From contig NZ_BSFC01000019.1 of assembly GCF_027922145.1 (NCBI RefSeq), positions 132,579 through 196,578 of the forward strand: DNA of 64,000 bases, written 5' to 3'. Source of the stretch: Novosphingobium resinovorum. Its GTDB lineage: Bacteria; Pseudomonadota; Alphaproteobacteria; Sphingomonadales; Sphingomonadaceae. Both the position numbers and the translations under genes were made by a program. Shown here one piece after another: positions 1 to 8,959 of the stretch. Numbering within the stretch: the first letter of the stretch is position 1; each line of letters opens with the position of its first letter. The notes beneath the pieces were generated by a model. That model saw only the letters and a program-made list of their open reading frames with translations, searched no databases and was not told where the DNA came from.

Positions 1-480
1 TTCGCGCGCGACAAGGCGGCAAAGGTCCTCGGCCGTGCGCTTGGTCACGCCGTAAACGTTGCGCGGGGCTAGCGGGCCGAACGCCTCGTCCATCCACCAC
101 GCGCCGTGCTCTCCCGCCCCGGCGCGGACGTCATCGCGAACCATCAGCGAGGTGGTCGAAGTGAACACGAAGCGTGCGTGTCCCGCATCCACCGCCGCTT
201 CCAGCAGGTTGAGCGTGCCCGTCACATTGACGTCGACGAAGGCCTGCCGCCCGAAGCGCGCGATGTCCGGCTTGTGCAGCGCGCCCGAGTGGATCACCGC
301 CTCGATCCCATGCTCGGCGACGGTGCGGAACACCAGCGAGCGGTCCGCCACCGAACCCAGCACCGTCGTCGCCGCGCCCGTCGCCACGTCGAGGCCGATC
401 ACCTCGTGCCCGCGCGAGACCAGCAGCGGTGCCAGATGCCGACCCAGCCAGCCGGACGAGCCCGTCAGCAGGAGGCGCAT
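1..480 (-). CDS. NAD-dependent epimerase/dehydratase, partial (C-terminus beyond left edge)
   Basis: Extended short-chain dehydrogenase/reductase, probably acting on a nucleotide sugar or similar substrate. The 160 visible residues begin MRLLLTGSSGWLGRH, giving the GxxGxxG dinucleotide-binding loop at residues 7-13, an Asp at the end of strand 2 (D31) that fits NAD binding, and the catalytic YxxxK pair at Y143/K147 (YGVTK), preceded by an S/T-rich strand (FTSTTS). The ATG at 480 is the first codon of the fold. It follows the GST gene by only 4 bp, so the two are probably co-transcribed. The rest of the protein is outside the window and the substrate cannot be told. Confidence 0.85.
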   Translation of the reverse strand, partial: MRLLLTGSSGWLGRHLAPLLVSRGHEVIGLDVATGAATTVLGSVADRSLVFRTVAEHGIEAVIHSGALHKPDIARFGRQAFVDVNVTGTLNLLEAAVDAGHARFVFTSTTSLMVRDDVRAGAGEHGAWWMDEAFGPLAPRNVYGVTKRTAEDLCRLVARE

Positions 481-484
481 GGCA

Positions 485-1171
485 TCAGGCGGGGGCGCGG
501 TAGTCGGCGATGATCGCGCCGGCTTCGGCAAGTTCGGCCTCGTGGCTCTCCTCGCGCCAGGTCTCGGCGAGGGCTTCCTCCTCCCACTGGCGCATGGCGG
601 GGTGGGCGAGCATCGCATCGACCCAGGCCTGCCCGCCGCCGACGTCGAGGCCATACGTGCGGATGCGGAAGGCAACCGGCGCGTAGAAGGCATCAATGGC
701 GGTGAACTCCGCGCCTGCCAGCCAGGGTCCGCCGAAGCGACCCAGCCCTTCCTCGAACATCTCACGCAGGCGGTGGATCTCGCGGACCAGCGCGCCGCTC
801 ATCGGCCGCAGCTTCACGCGCACGCCCACGTTCATCGTGCACACATTGCGCAAGGCGGAGAAGCCCGCGTGCATCTCGCATACCGCGCTCTGGGCGAAGG
901 CGCGGGCGTCCGAGGCCTTGGGCCAGACGGCGGGATGGCGGTCGGCGAGATAGAGCGTGATGCCGAGCGAATCCCAGACGGTACGCTCCTCGTCGATCAG
1001 CGCAGGCACCTGGCCGGTGGGGGAAAAGCTGCGGAACGCGTCGTAGTTCACCGGCATGGTGAAGGGCTCAAGCTCATCCTCGAACGGGATGGCGAGCGCC
1101 TTCATCAGCACCCACGGGCGCAGCGACCAGCTCGAATAGTTCCGGTTCGCGGTGATGAGGGTGTAAGTCAT
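485..1171 (-). CDS. Glutathione S-transferase family protein
   Basis: A 228-residue cytosolic GST. The N-terminal thioredoxin-like domain begins MTYTLITANRNYSSWSLRPW, with the S-S-W-S-L-R segment where GSTs carry the glutathione-activating residue. An all-helical C-terminal domain follows from about residue 90 and includes an AIDAFYAPVAFR segment resembling the conserved GST helix. I chose the ATG at 1171 over an upstream in-frame start at 1249 because the thioredoxin fold starts exactly there and a GGGA purine stretch precedes it. It lies 4 bp upstream of the epimerase. Substrate unknown; conjugation of glutathione to electrophiles is the family role. Confidence 0.85.
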   Translation of the reverse strand: MTYTLITANRNYSSWSLRPWVLMKALAIPFEDELEPFTMPVNYDAFRSFSPTGQVPALIDEERTVWDSLGITLYLADRHPAVWPKASDARAFAQSAVCEMHAGFSALRNVCTMNVGVRVKLRPMSGALVREIHRLREMFEEGLGRFGGPWLAGAEFTAIDAFYAPVAFRIRTYGLDVGGGQAWVDAMLAHPAMRQWEEEALAETWREESHEAELAEAGAIIADYRAPA

Positions 1172-1276
1172 GGATGGTCCCTTGCGAAGAGTGCGCGAGG
1201 GATAGCGTGAAGTTGGCAGCGTGGCGAGAGGGGTGAAATTCCTCCCCAAGACAAGCTCGGGGAGGAACTGGCCAGG

Positions 1277-1912
1277 TCAGCTCACGTAATGCGCGGTCGT
1301 CTTCGCGGCGACTTCCTCGGCCGTCACGCCGGGCGCGAGTTCGATCAACTTGAACGGACTGTCGTGGTCCGGGCGCTGGAACACCGCGAGGTCGGTGATC
1401 ACCATGTCCACCACGCCCACGCCCGTCAGCGGCAGGGTGCAGGCGGGGATGAGCTTGGGATCGCCGTTCTTGGAGGTGTGCTCCATGACGACGATGATCT
1501 TCTTCACACCCGCGACGAGGTCCATGGCGCCGCCCATGCCCTTGATCATCTTGCCGGGGATCATCCAGTTGGCGATGTCGCCGTTCTCGGCCACTTCCAT
1601 CGCGCCCAGCACGGTCAGGTCGATGTGCCCACCACGGATCATGCCGAAGCTGGTGGCGCTGTCGAAATAGGCCGAGTGCGGCAGTTCGCTGATGGTCTGC
1701 TTGCCCGCATTGATGAGATCGGGATCGACCTCGTCCGGGTAGGGGAACGGCCCGATGCCGAGCATCCCGTTCTCACTCTGCAGGGTGACGGTGATGTCCT
1801 CGGGCACGTAGTTCGCCACTAGCGTCGGAATGCCGATGCCGAGGTTCACGTAGAACCCGTCCTGCAGTTCCTTCGCCGCGCGCGCGGCCATTTCGTTACG
1901 ATTCCAGGGCAT
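1277..1912 (-). CDS. scoB: 3-oxoacid CoA-transferase subunit B
   Basis: The 211-residue beta subunit of a class I CoA-transferase. With ScoA it moves CoA between succinyl-CoA and a 3-oxoacid such as acetoacetate, feeding ketone bodies or aromatic breakdown products into the TCA cycle. The [10 protein letters not shown] segment carries the catalytic glutamate that forms the acyl-glutamyl-CoA intermediate, and [12 protein letters not shown] and [14 protein letters not shown] segments are typical of the subunit. Its ATG overlaps the scoA stop by one base (TGATG), so translation is coupled. A 3-oxoadipate CoA-transferase (PcaJ) is the main alternative; no other pca genes are nearby. Confidence 0.92.
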   Translation of the reverse strand: MPWNRNEMAARAAKELQDGFYVNLGIGIPTLVANYVPEDITVTLQSENGMLGIGPFPYPDEVDPDLINAGKQTISELPHSAYFDSATSFGMIRGGHIDLTVLGAMEVAENGDIANWMIPGKMIKGMGGAMDLVAGVKKIIVVMEHTSKNGDPKLIPACTLPLTGVGVVDMVITDLAVFQRPDHDSPFKLIELAPGVTAEEVAAKTTAHYVS

Positions 1913-2619
1913 CAGAAGGCCTCCCTCTCGCGCGTCGTCGTGAACTCGATCTTCTTGTCGTAAGGTGCGCCCACGACGATGCGCTGGACGAAGACGCCCG
2001 GCAGGTGAATCGCGTCCGGATCGAGCGAGCCGGTGGGGACGATCTCCTCAACCTCGACCACGCAGACCTTGCCGCACGTGGCGGCAGGCACGTTGAAGTT
2101 GCGCGCGGTCTTGCGGAACACGACGTTGCCGGTTGCGTCCGCCTTCCAAGCCTTGACGATCGACAGGTCGGCGAAGATGCCTTCCTCGAGGATATAGTCC
2201 TCGCCGCGGAACTGCTTCACTTCCTTGCCCTCGGCGACCTGGGTGCCCACACCGGTCTTGGTGTAGAAGCCCGGAATGCCTGCACCACCGGCGCGCATGC
2301 GCTCGGCCAGGGTGCCTTGCGGGCAGAACTCGACCTCGAGTTCACCGGCGAGGAACTGGCGTTCGAACTCCTTGTTCTCGCCCACGTAGGACGAGATCAT
2401 CTTCTTCACCTGCTTGGTGCGCAGCAGCTTGCCGATGCCTTCGTTGTCAATGCCGGCATTGTTCGAGGCGAACGTCAGGTCCTTCACGCCCGCATCGCGG
2501 ATCGCATCGAGCAGCCTTTCAGGGATGCCGCAAAGCCCGAAACCGCCACTGGCGATCAGCAGGCCGTCCTTGAGCACGCCTTCCAGCGCGGCCTCCGCAC
2601 TGGGGTAGATCTTGTTCAT
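1912..2619 (-). CDS. scoA: 3-oxoacid CoA-transferase subunit A
   Basis: The 235-residue alpha subunit of the same CoA-transferase. The family signature [10 protein letters not shown] lies at residues 25-34, followed by [12 protein letters not shown] and a long conserved middle region ([22 protein letters not shown], given here as the family landmark). Length and sequence match ScoA of other proteobacteria better than PcaI. It is first in the scoAB pair and is divergent from a LysR-type gene. A perfect TATCA-N4-TGATA dyad lies in the shared 97-bp intergenic region, suggesting that the LysR protein controls scoAB. Confidence 0.92.
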   Translation of the reverse strand: MNKIYPSAEAALEGVLKDGLLIASGGFGLCGIPERLLDAIRDAGVKDLTFASNNAGIDNEGIGKLLRTKQVKKMISSYVGENKEFERQFLAGELEVEFCPQGTLAERMRAGGAGIPGFYTKTGVGTQVAEGKEVKQFRGEDYILEEGIFADLSIVKAWKADATGNVVFRKTARNFNVPAATCGKVCVVEVEEIVPTGSLDPDAIHLPGVFVQRIVVGAPYDKKIEFTTTREREAF

Positions 2620-2692
2620 TGAGGCAGATCCTCTTCTCCGTTTCAGGCGGGAGGCTAGACACCTTCTCCCATCACGAATAGCGATTGTTTTT

Positions 2693-2706
2693 TATCAATT
2701 CTGATA
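2693..2706. promoter_or_regulatory. Candidate LysR operator between scoA and the LysR gene
   Basis: TATCA-ATTC-TGATA is a perfect inverted repeat 11 bp upstream of the LysR start codon and about 75 bp from scoA, inside an AT-rich patch. LysR-type regulators bind T-N11-A type dyads located between divergent genes, so position and symmetry both fit. Binding is inferred. Confidence 0.45.
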
Positions 2707-2716
2707 TGTAACTATT

Positions 2717-3595
2717 ATGAAACGCATTGCCCTGTTCCATCTCGAAACACTGATGTGGATCGATCGCCTCGGCACATTCGCGGCGGCCGCGCAGCGGCTG
2801 AACACCACGCAGCCCGCGATTTCCGCGCGTGTGCGCGAGATCGAGGAGCAACTCGGAGTGCCGCTATTCCAACGCGAGGGACGGCGCATGGTGCTCTCCG
2901 CGCGCGGACGGCGGCTGGTGCAGGCGAGCGAGCCGCTGTACCACGGCCTCGAACAGGTGCTGCTGGAGGCGAGCGACTTCGCGGGCGCCACCGCCGCCGT
3001 GCGCATCGGCTCGGGCGAGATCGCCGCGGCCAGTTGCTTGCCCGCCTTTATCCAGGCCATCGAGCGCGACCGTCCCGGCGTCGCCATGGAGATCGAGATC
3101 GACCTCACCGCGCCGCTGCTCCAGCAATTGCTGGCGGGAACCCGCGACATCGTGTTCCTCGCCGGGCCGGTCGCAAGCCCGGGGATGCGCACGGCCTCGA
3201 TTGGCTCGGTGGAACTGGTATGGTGCGCGGGCGCCGAAGTGGCGCAAGTCGGTGGCTTCGCTAAGGCGCTGCCGGTCTGGTCGCTGCCCGATCACTCGCC
3301 GCTCCACGCGGTGACGCACGAGACGCTGGAGGCCCGCGGCATCGTCCCGCGCGCGCTGCACACCTGCAACAATGTGCGCACCCTCATCGAGATCGTTGCC
3401 AGCGGCCAGGGCGCCGCCGTGCTGCCCGAGACCATGGTGCGCGATCGCCTCACCGCCGGACACTTGCATGAAATTCTCCCGCGCCCCCGCCATCATGTGC
3501 ACTTCGAGGCCGCGATCCGCACCCGCGAGCGCGACCCGGTGATCCTCGACCTCTTCGCGCGGGCGAGCGAACTGCAGATCGAGCCCGGCGCCTGA
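2717..3595 (+). CDS. LysR-family transcriptional regulator
   Basis: A 292-residue LysR-type regulator. The N-terminal winged helix-turn-helix (residues 5-65) reads LGTFAAAAQRLNTTQPAISA then ARVREIEEQLGVPLFQREG, a canonical LysR recognition helix. The effector-binding domain occupies about residues 90-285. It is transcribed divergently from scoAB, the usual arrangement for a LysR regulator and its target operon, so it probably senses a metabolite linked to 3-oxoacid metabolism and also controls its own expression. The target assignment is inferred from the neighbourhood only. Confidence 0.9.
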   Translation: MKRIALFHLETLMWIDRLGTFAAAAQRLNTTQPAISARVREIEEQLGVPLFQREGRRMVLSARGRRLVQASEPLYHGLEQVLLEASDFAGATAAVRIGSGEIAAASCLPAFIQAIERDRPGVAMEIEIDLTAPLLQQLLAGTRDIVFLAGPVASPGMRTASIGSVELVWCAGAEVAQVGGFAKALPVWSLPDHSPLHAVTHETLEARGIVPRALHTCNNVRTLIEIVASGQGAAVLPETMVRDRLTAGHLHEILPRPRHHVHFEAAIRTRERDPVILDLFARASELQIEPGA

Positions 3596-3743
3596 CACAC
3601 CTTCGTTTCAAACCATTTCCCTCGCGCCTTTCCCGCAACTCCGCGCCCCGCCATTCGTTTTACCAAAACCCCATGTTTGATCCCGGTCATGGAAATCCCA
3701 CCGCCACGGGTTAGCCTGAGGATGCCTAAGAGGGAGAACGACC

Positions 3744-4517
3744 ATGCGCTCGATACTCGTCAACGCCGACCGCAAGCCCGGCAGCGATGCCCGCCTCCAG
3801 ACCGCCGTGGACATTGCCCGACGCGAGAACGGCCACGTCACCGTGCTCGTCGACACCCCCGTTTCGCGCTACATCGCGATGGACCCGATGGGCGGCAGCT
3901 ACGTGATCTCCGAAGCGCTCGACAAGGCGCTGGAGGCAGACGACGAAGTTGCCGCCGCCGCCGAGGCCCGCCTCGCGGACGCGGGGGTGCCCTTCGAGGT
4001 GATCCGCTGCGAGGACGACCCCGTGACCGCCTTCGCCTATGCCGCCCGCCTCGCTGACCTCATCATCGTCTCGCGTTCGGGCGGGCTTGCCGGAGACCTT
4101 GCCCTGCGTGCCCGCGCGCCGGTGCTGGCGCTTGCCGAGACGCCGCTCAAGGTGCCGGTCGGAACCGCCTGCATCGGCTGGGACGGCGGGGAACAGGCCG
4201 CCGCAGCGCTGCGCGCCGCCGCGCCGCTGCTGGCGCAGTGCTCCAGCGTGAAGCTGATTTGCGTGGTCGAGAAGGAAGGCGGCTTCCCCGCCACAGACGC
4301 CCTGCGCTACCTCTCGCGCCATGGCGTCAACGCCGAACTGGAAGAGCATGAGCGCGTCCACTCGACTCAGGAGACGCTGGCGACCGCTGCGCAAGGGGCG
4401 GACCTCCTCGTCATGGGCGCCTACGGCAAGAATCGCGTGCGCGAGTTCCTGTTCGGCGGTGTGACCGAATTCTTCCTCAAGGAGGAAACCGCGCCTGCCC
4501 TGCTCCTCGCGCACTGA
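3744..4517 (+). CDS. Universal stress protein (UspA family)
   Basis: A 257-residue protein with two Usp-like halves. The first starts MRSILVNADRKPGSDARLQT and the second is clearer at its end: DLLVMGAYGKNRVREFLFGG carries the nucleotide-binding G-x-y-G-x-x-x-x-x-E/L glycine pattern before a VTEFFLKEE helix. Tandem-domain Usps of this size are common in alphaproteobacteria and help survival under redox or oxygen stress. An AGAGGGAG ribosome-binding site precedes the ATG. A TTGAT-N4-GTCAT sequence at 3677-3690 loosely resembles an FNR/FixK site, but its second half matches poorly. Confidence 0.85.
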   Translation: MRSILVNADRKPGSDARLQTAVDIARRENGHVTVLVDTPVSRYIAMDPMGGSYVISEALDKALEADDEVAAAAEARLADAGVPFEVIRCEDDPVTAFAYAARLADLIIVSRSGGLAGDLALRARAPVLALAETPLKVPVGTACIGWDGGEQAAAALRAAAPLLAQCSSVKLICVVEKEGGFPATDALRYLSRHGVNAELEEHERVHSTQETLATAAQGADLLVMGAYGKNRVREFLFGGVTEFFLKEETAPALLLAH

Positions 4518-4540
4518 TCAGCGCCCGACATAATACCGTA

Positions 4541-4577
4541 CGGCGCCGCCCCGCAAGGGTGCGGCGCCGCAGTTTTA
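4541..4577 (+). terminator. Hairpin terminator after the universal stress gene
   Basis: CGGCGCCGC (4541-4549) pairs perfectly with GCGGCGCCG (4561-4569), extended inward by a CCC/GGG stack and closed by a small loop, then AGTTTTA. The U-run is short. It starts 24 bp after the usp stop codon. Confidence 0.65.
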
Positions 4578-4813
4578 TGGCGGTGCCGAGTGATATGCTG
4601 ACCTTGGCAAGCACTTGACGCATTGCAGCAGGCAAAGGATTGCACCGCATCGCCCCAGCGTTGCACGCTCACCTAAGCGTAAAGGTGAATCTGAAAGTAG
4701 GTTCATTATCATACATTGCGAAAACCCTGACATTTCGTTCAGGAAAGCGCCCGTTGTGCAGCAATACGCAACCTTGGTTCACATTTTTGCAACGCAACCC
4801 GTCCTTTTCGCAC

Positions 4814-4842
4814 TTGCACAAAAGCCGATTCGGCGACATACA
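4814..4842 (+). promoter_or_regulatory. Candidate promoter of the small RNA
   Basis: TTGCAC (4814-4819), a 17-bp spacer, then CATACA (4837-4842). This would put transcription start near 4848, exactly at the first hairpin of the candidate small RNA. It matches the housekeeping sigma-factor pattern moderately well. Confidence 0.4.
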
Positions 4843-4847
4843 GACAG

Positions 4848-4912
4848 TGCCTTTCAGGCATCCTCTCCCAAAACTTCTACGGCCTGGTCGGAAACGATCA
4901 GGCCTTTTTTCT
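4848..4912 (+). ncRNA. Candidate small regulatory RNA (about 65 nt)
   Basis: Three elements follow one another in an otherwise gene-free 550-bp interval. First is a 5' hairpin, TGCCT-TTC-AGGCA (4848-4860). Next is an unpaired pyrimidine-rich stretch starting TCCTCTCCC (4861-4869), able to pair with purine-rich Shine-Dalgarno sequences. Last is a strong intrinsic terminator, GGCCTGGTC (4881-4889) pairing with GATCAGGCC (4896-4904) around a GGAAAC loop, then six T. No gene ends just before it on the plus strand (usp has its own hairpin at 4541), so the terminator needs another transcript. The architecture is that of trans-acting bacterial sRNAs. I cannot assign it to a known family. Confidence 0.55.
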
Positions 4913-5070
4913 TGTCCAGGTAATGGGCGAATCCCGCCACTCGCAAAGGGAACACGCGCGCATCGTGTTGGTTCGAATTGCATTCCCCGGTGGCGATACC
5001 CAGCTATCCTCCACCGACCGGTCGATCAGCAGATGACCGGGATCGGGATCGAGGAAGGAACACCCCGCAC

Positions 5071-7380
5071 ATGGCGGATACCGAAACCAAGACCGAAGAC
5101 CGCACCATAAAGCTGCAGGTCGCCGCCGCTCGTCAGGAAGAGAGCGGCCAGGGCATCGCCCGCCTGTCTCGCGCCGCATTGGGCGAGATCGGCGCCATGG
5201 AAGGCGACGTGCTCGAAATCACCGGCAAGACCGTGACCGTGGCCCGCGCCGTGCTCGCCTACGACGAGGACGAGGGGCTCAGCGTCATCCGTCTCGACGG
5301 CCTCCAGCGCGGCAATGCCGAAGTCGGCTCCGGCGACCACGTCACCATCCGCAAGGCCGAATCGCGCTCGGCCCAGCGCGTCGTCTTCGCGCCCGCGCAG
5401 AAAGACATGCGCCTGCAGGGCCCGTCCGCCGCGCTCAAGCGCAACTTCTTCCAGCGCCCCATGGTGCAGGGAGACCTCGTCGCCACCACCGGCCAGCAGC
5501 AAGTCGCGGACATCCCGCCCCAGCTGCGCCGCATGTTCAACGCGCCCGCCTATGCGCTGACGCAGATCCGCCTCAACGTCGTCTCCACGACCCCGCGCGG
5601 CATCGTCCACATCGACGAGAACACCGAAGTCGAACTGCGCGAGGTCTTCGAGGAAGCCCACGACGCGCGCGGCGACGTCAACTACGACGACGTCGGCGGC
5701 ATGAGCGACACCATCCGCCAGCTGCGCGAGATGGTGGAACTGCCCCTGCGCTACCCCGAACTGTTCACCCGCCTGGGCGTCGCACCGCCCAAGGGCGTGC
5801 TGCTCCACGGCCCGCCGGGGACCGGCAAGACGCGCCTGGCACAGGCCGTCGCCAACGAGAGCGAGGCCAGCTTCTTCTCGATCAACGGCCCAGAGATCAT
5901 GGGCTCCGGCTACGGCGAAAGCGAGAAGCACCTTCGCGAGATCTTCGAGGAGGCGACCAAGTCCGCCCCCGCGATCGTCTTCATCGACGAGATCGACTCG
6001 ATCGCCCCCAAGCGCGACCAAGTTCACGGCGAAGCGGAAAAGCGCCTCGTCGCCCAGCTGCTCACGCTGATGGACGGCCTCAACAGCCGCGCCCACGTGG
6101 TCGTCATCGCCGCCACCAACCGCCCCGACGCCATCGATGAGGCCCTGCGCCGCCCAGGCCGCTTCGACCGCGAGATCGTCATCGGCGTGCCCGACGAGAA
6201 GGGCCGCCGCGAGATCCTCGGCATCCACACGCGCGGCATGCCGCTGAGCGAGCGCGTGGATCTGAACGAGCTGGCCCGCACCACCCACGGCTTCGTCGGT
6301 GCCGACCTTGCCGCCCTCGCCCGCGAAGCCGCGATCGAGGCGGTGCGCCGCATCATGCCCAAGCTCGACCTCGAAGCGCGCACCATCCCCGCCGAAGTGC
6401 TCGACAACCTGCAGGTCTACCGCGAGGACTTCCTCGCCGCCCTCAAGCGCGTCCAGCCCTCCGCCATGCGCGAAGTCATGGTGCAGGTGCCGAACATCGG
6501 GTGGGCCGACATCGGCGGCCTGGACGAGGCGCAGATCAAGCTGAAGGAAGGCATCGAACTGCCGCTGAAGAACCCGGAGGCGTTCCACAAGCTGGGCATC
6601 CGCCCGGCGAAGGGCTTCCTCCTCTACGGCCCGCCCGGCACCGGCAAGACCCTTCTGGCCAAGGCCGTGGCGAGAGAGGCCGAGGCGAACTTCATCTCGA
6701 TCAAGTCCTCCGACCTGCTCAGCAAGTGGTACGGCGAAAGCGAACAGCAGATCGCCAAGCTGTTCGCCCGCGCCCGTCAGGTGGCCCCCTGCGTGATCTT
6801 CATCGACGAGATCGACAGCCTCGTCCCCGCCCGCGGCATGGGCGGCGGCGGCAGCGAACCGCAAGTCACCGCCCGCGTGGTCAACACCATCCTCGCCGAG
6901 ATGGACGGGATGGAGGAACTGCAATCGGTCGTCCTCGTCGGCGCCACCAACCGCCCGGCACTGGTCGATCCCGCCCTCCTTCGCCCCGGCCGATTCGATG
7001 AACTGGTCTACGTCGGCACCCCCGACGCCCCGGGCCGCGAACACATCCTCGGCATCCACACCGGCAAGATGCCGCTGGCCGAAGACGTACGCCTGGGCGA
7101 GATCGCCGAGCGCACCGAACGCTTCACCGGCGCGGACCTGGAGGACGTCGTCCGCCGCGCCGGCCTCATCGCCATCCGCAAACGCGGCGCGAGCGTGGAA
7201 GAGGTGACGATGCAGGACTTCGAGGAAGCCCTCGAAGACAGCCGCGCCACAGTGACCGAAGCCATGGAAGACGAATACCAGCGCATGAAAAGCGAACTGA
7301 AAAAGCGCGCCATGGAAGTGACGCCGATCGGCTTCATCGCCCCGGGTATGCTGGAAAGCACGCGAGAACGGAAGCACTGA
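5071..7380 (+). CDS. Tandem AAA+ ATPase, CDC48/p97 (VAT-like) family
   Basis: A 769-residue, two-ATPase-domain protein of the CDC48/p97/VAT type, a hexameric unfoldase that extracts or unfolds substrate proteins using ATP. An N-terminal double-psi barrel region (about 1-180) is followed by D1, with Walker A GPPGTGKT at 247-254 and Walker B IVFIDEID with D306/E307. D2 has Walker A at 520-527 and Walker B D579/E580. Arginine fingers sit in the RPGRFD motifs of both domains. I start it at 5071 ([17 protein letters not shown]) because the barrel begins there and GAGGAAGGAA lies upstream; the frame is open to 4978 but without family similarity. It is unlinked to any operon. CDC48 homologues are typical of archaea and eukaryotes and patchy in bacteria. 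Confidence 0.93.
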   Translation: MADTETKTEDRTIKLQVAAARQEESGQGIARLSRAALGEIGAMEGDVLEITGKTVTVARAVLAYDEDEGLSVIRLDGLQRGNAEVGSGDHVTIRKAESRSAQRVVFAPAQKDMRLQGPSAALKRNFFQRPMVQGDLVATTGQQQVADIPPQLRRMFNAPAYALTQIRLNVVSTTPRGIVHIDENTEVELREVFEEAHDARGDVNYDDVGGMSDTIRQLREMVELPLRYPELFTRLGVAPPKGVLLHGPPGTGKTRLAQAVANESEASFFSINGPEIMGSGYGESEKHLREIFEEATKSAPAIVFIDEIDSIAPKRDQVHGEAEKRLVAQLLTLMDGLNSRAHVVVIAATNRPDAIDEALRRPGRFDREIVIGVPDEKGRREILGIHTRGMPLSERVDLNELARTTHGFVGADLAALAREAAIEAVRRIMPKLDLEARTIPAEVLDNLQVYREDFLAALKRVQPSAMREVMVQVPNIGWADIGGLDEAQIKLKEGIELPLKNPEAFHKLGIRPAKGFLLYGPPGTGKTLLAKAVAREAEANFISIKSSDLLSKWYGESEQQIAKLFARARQVAPCVIFIDEIDSLVPARGMGGGGSEPQVTARVVNTILAEMDGMEELQSVVLVGATNRPALVDPALLRPGRFDELVYVGTPDAPGREHILGIHTGKMPLAEDVRLGEIAERTERFTGADLEDVVRRAGLIAIRKRGASVEEVTMQDFEEALEDSRATVTEAMEDEYQRMKSELKKRAMEVTPIGFIAPGMLESTRERKH

Positions 7381-7440
7381 GGGTCGGGGGCATCGGTGGC
7401 GCGCCACCGCCCGATCGCGGATGCCCCCGCCCCCCCACCC

Positions 7441-7481
7441 TCATCCCCGCGAAGGCGGGGACCCATCTGATGCCCTTCCAA
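7441..7481. repeat. Dispersed short repeat, CCCGCGAAGGCGGG type
   Basis: A small palindrome built on CCCCGCGAAGGCGGGG followed by ACCCATCT. Related copies lie at 40334-40420, 45438-45524 and 53741-53772 of this window. It sits after the AAA+ gene and before a bidirectional terminator. It is a REP-like intergenic element with no coding role visible. Confidence 0.7.
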
Positions 7482-7541
7482 CAGGCACTAGGTGGGATCG
7501 CGGAGAGCATCGCTTTCCGGCCCGGCCTAAGCGCCGATAGG

Positions 7542-7573
7542 AAAAGCCCGGTCGATTGCGCCCGGGCTTTTCT
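7542..7573. terminator. Bidirectional intrinsic terminator
   Basis: AAAAGCCCGG (7542-7551) pairs with CCGGGCTTTT (7562-7571) around a short loop, giving A- and T-runs on both sides. It would stop transcription leaving the AAA+ gene. From here to the kinase start at 7877 I see no convincing gene; short open frames there have no family features. Confidence 0.75.
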
Positions 7574-7876
7574 GTTTCAGGCAGGGGAGAAGGACGAAGA
7601 GAAAATGCGAGGGCCATCGCCTCCGCGCTCCCGGGACTCGGCGACGTTGCGCCCGCAGACAACTTTGGCCGATTTCGGAATGACGGCTAACCGGGCGAGA
7701 GGATCAGATAGCTGCCTGTCAACTTGCGCCGCATGCTGAACGTCTCGAAACAACCGTCCGGACCCAAAAGCGATAAATGCCACACTTTGCGCCCCCTCGA
7801 TGCCACTCAATGAGCTAGCAAAGCGACCATCAACCGTTTAGAGGTAAATTCTTTACGGATCGGCGGTCGATACATC

Positions 7877-8959
7877 GTGGGCGAACATCAGGACAAGCAA
7901 TCGCAAGTCGAAGATAAGCTTGATGATCTGATTGATAATCCAAACCTAGCTGATGCGCTGGAAAGCGATCAATTCAAGCAGTTTCTCGATCAGGTGCCGA
8001 TCGCGATAGCAGTGGCGGAGCTGGAGCCGGAAGAACGGCTGGTCTACGCAAATCTCGAGTTCGAGCGTATAGCTGGCGTGAGCGCTGAGCGTATCACAGG
8101 CAATCGCTGGGACGTCTTAAATGACGTCGGATCAGCGGTAGAAGATGGCGTTCCTCTGGGTATCGCAGTGATCGCAGGTCATGACCATCTCGGAACCTTT
8201 GTGTTTAGCAATGGCGAGTGCGCGCGCGTAAACATCTGGTCAAATGTGATCGAGGGTGATGCGGGACCGGCATTCCGCCTAGTGGCTCTCGCTCCCGCGT
8301 CCACGGGGGACGCCTACGCGGATACCACCCTTCAGGAGCAGCTGGCCGAGAAGGATGTATTGCTTCAAGAGTTGCAGCACCGGATCAAAAATAACCTGCA
8401 GATGGTCACAGCGCTAATCCGGCTCGAAGCGCGCAATGTTCCCAAAGATGCAACCACCGAGCGGTTTGAGACGCTGGCGGGCAGGGTTGAAACCCTTGCT
8501 TTGCTGTATCGCACCCTGTCGGGACAAGACGTTGGCGACGAGGTCGACCTCGGCATCTTTCTTTCGCAGATTACCAGCTCAGTGGTTGCAGCGCACGCGA
8601 ACGAAGGGGTTAGGTTAGACCTGAAGGTGGACACCTGGCCCGTGTCTATCGACGTCGCGATGCCCACGGGCCTAGTAGTCAACGAACTGCTCACGAATGC
8701 GCTCAAGCACGCGTTCGTAGGTCGAGATTCCGGGACGATCACGGTACACAGCCTGATTGATGATACAGGCTGCCATGTGATTGTTGCGGATGATGGCGTT
8801 GGTTTGCAGTCTCCTGAGGACTGGCCTCCACGCGGGAAGCTTAGCTCCCTGATTGTTCAGTCTCTTCGCCAGAATGCGAAGGCGGATCTGAACGTTCAAT
8901 CGGCGCCGGGCGAGGGCATGCGCGTTACAATCAGCTTCAAGCGCGCGAATGCTCACTGA
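7877..8959 (+). CDS. PAS-domain sensor histidine kinase, HisKA_2 type
   Basis: A 360-residue soluble sensor kinase. A PAS-like domain spans about residues 35-135 (AVAELEPEERLVYANLEFER is its core), followed by the phosphoacceptor segment LLQELQHRIKNNLQM, whose His is residue 168. The HRIKNNLQ form is that of HisKA_2/HWE-like kinases, many of which feed the alphaproteobacterial general stress response. A HATPase domain follows (NELLTNALKHAF N-box, then DDGVGL). There are no membrane segments. The start is a GTG at 7877. No response regulator is adjacent, so it is an orphan. Its codon usage is visibly more AT-rich than in flanking genes, suggesting different ancestry from the neighbours. Confidence 0.88.
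   Translation: MGEHQDKQSQVEDKLDDLIDNPNLADALESDQFKQFLDQVPIAIAVAELEPEERLVYANLEFERIAGVSAERITGNRWDVLNDVGSAVEDGVPLGIAVIAGHDHLGTFVFSNGECARVNIWSNVIEGDAGPAFRLVALAPASTGDAYADTTLQEQLAEKDVLLQELQHRIKNNLQMVTALIRLEARNVPKDATTERFETLAGRVETLALLYRTLSGQDVGDEVDLGIFLSQITSSVVAAHANEGVRLDLKVDTWPVSIDVAMPTGLVVNELLTNALKHAFVGRDSGTITVHSLIDDTGCHVIVADDGVGLQSPEDWPPRGKLSSLIVQSLRQNAKADLNVQSAPGEGMRVTISFKRANAH

Noticed and set aside
4614..4643. Second possible promoter (TTGACG) for the small RNA
   Set aside because: The -10 at the right distance (GATTGC) is poor; the 4814 promoter fits the hairpin start better.
7577..7810. 77-codon minus-strand frame before the sensor kinase
   Set aside because: No ribosome-binding site, no conserved motif, begins near the kinase promoter.
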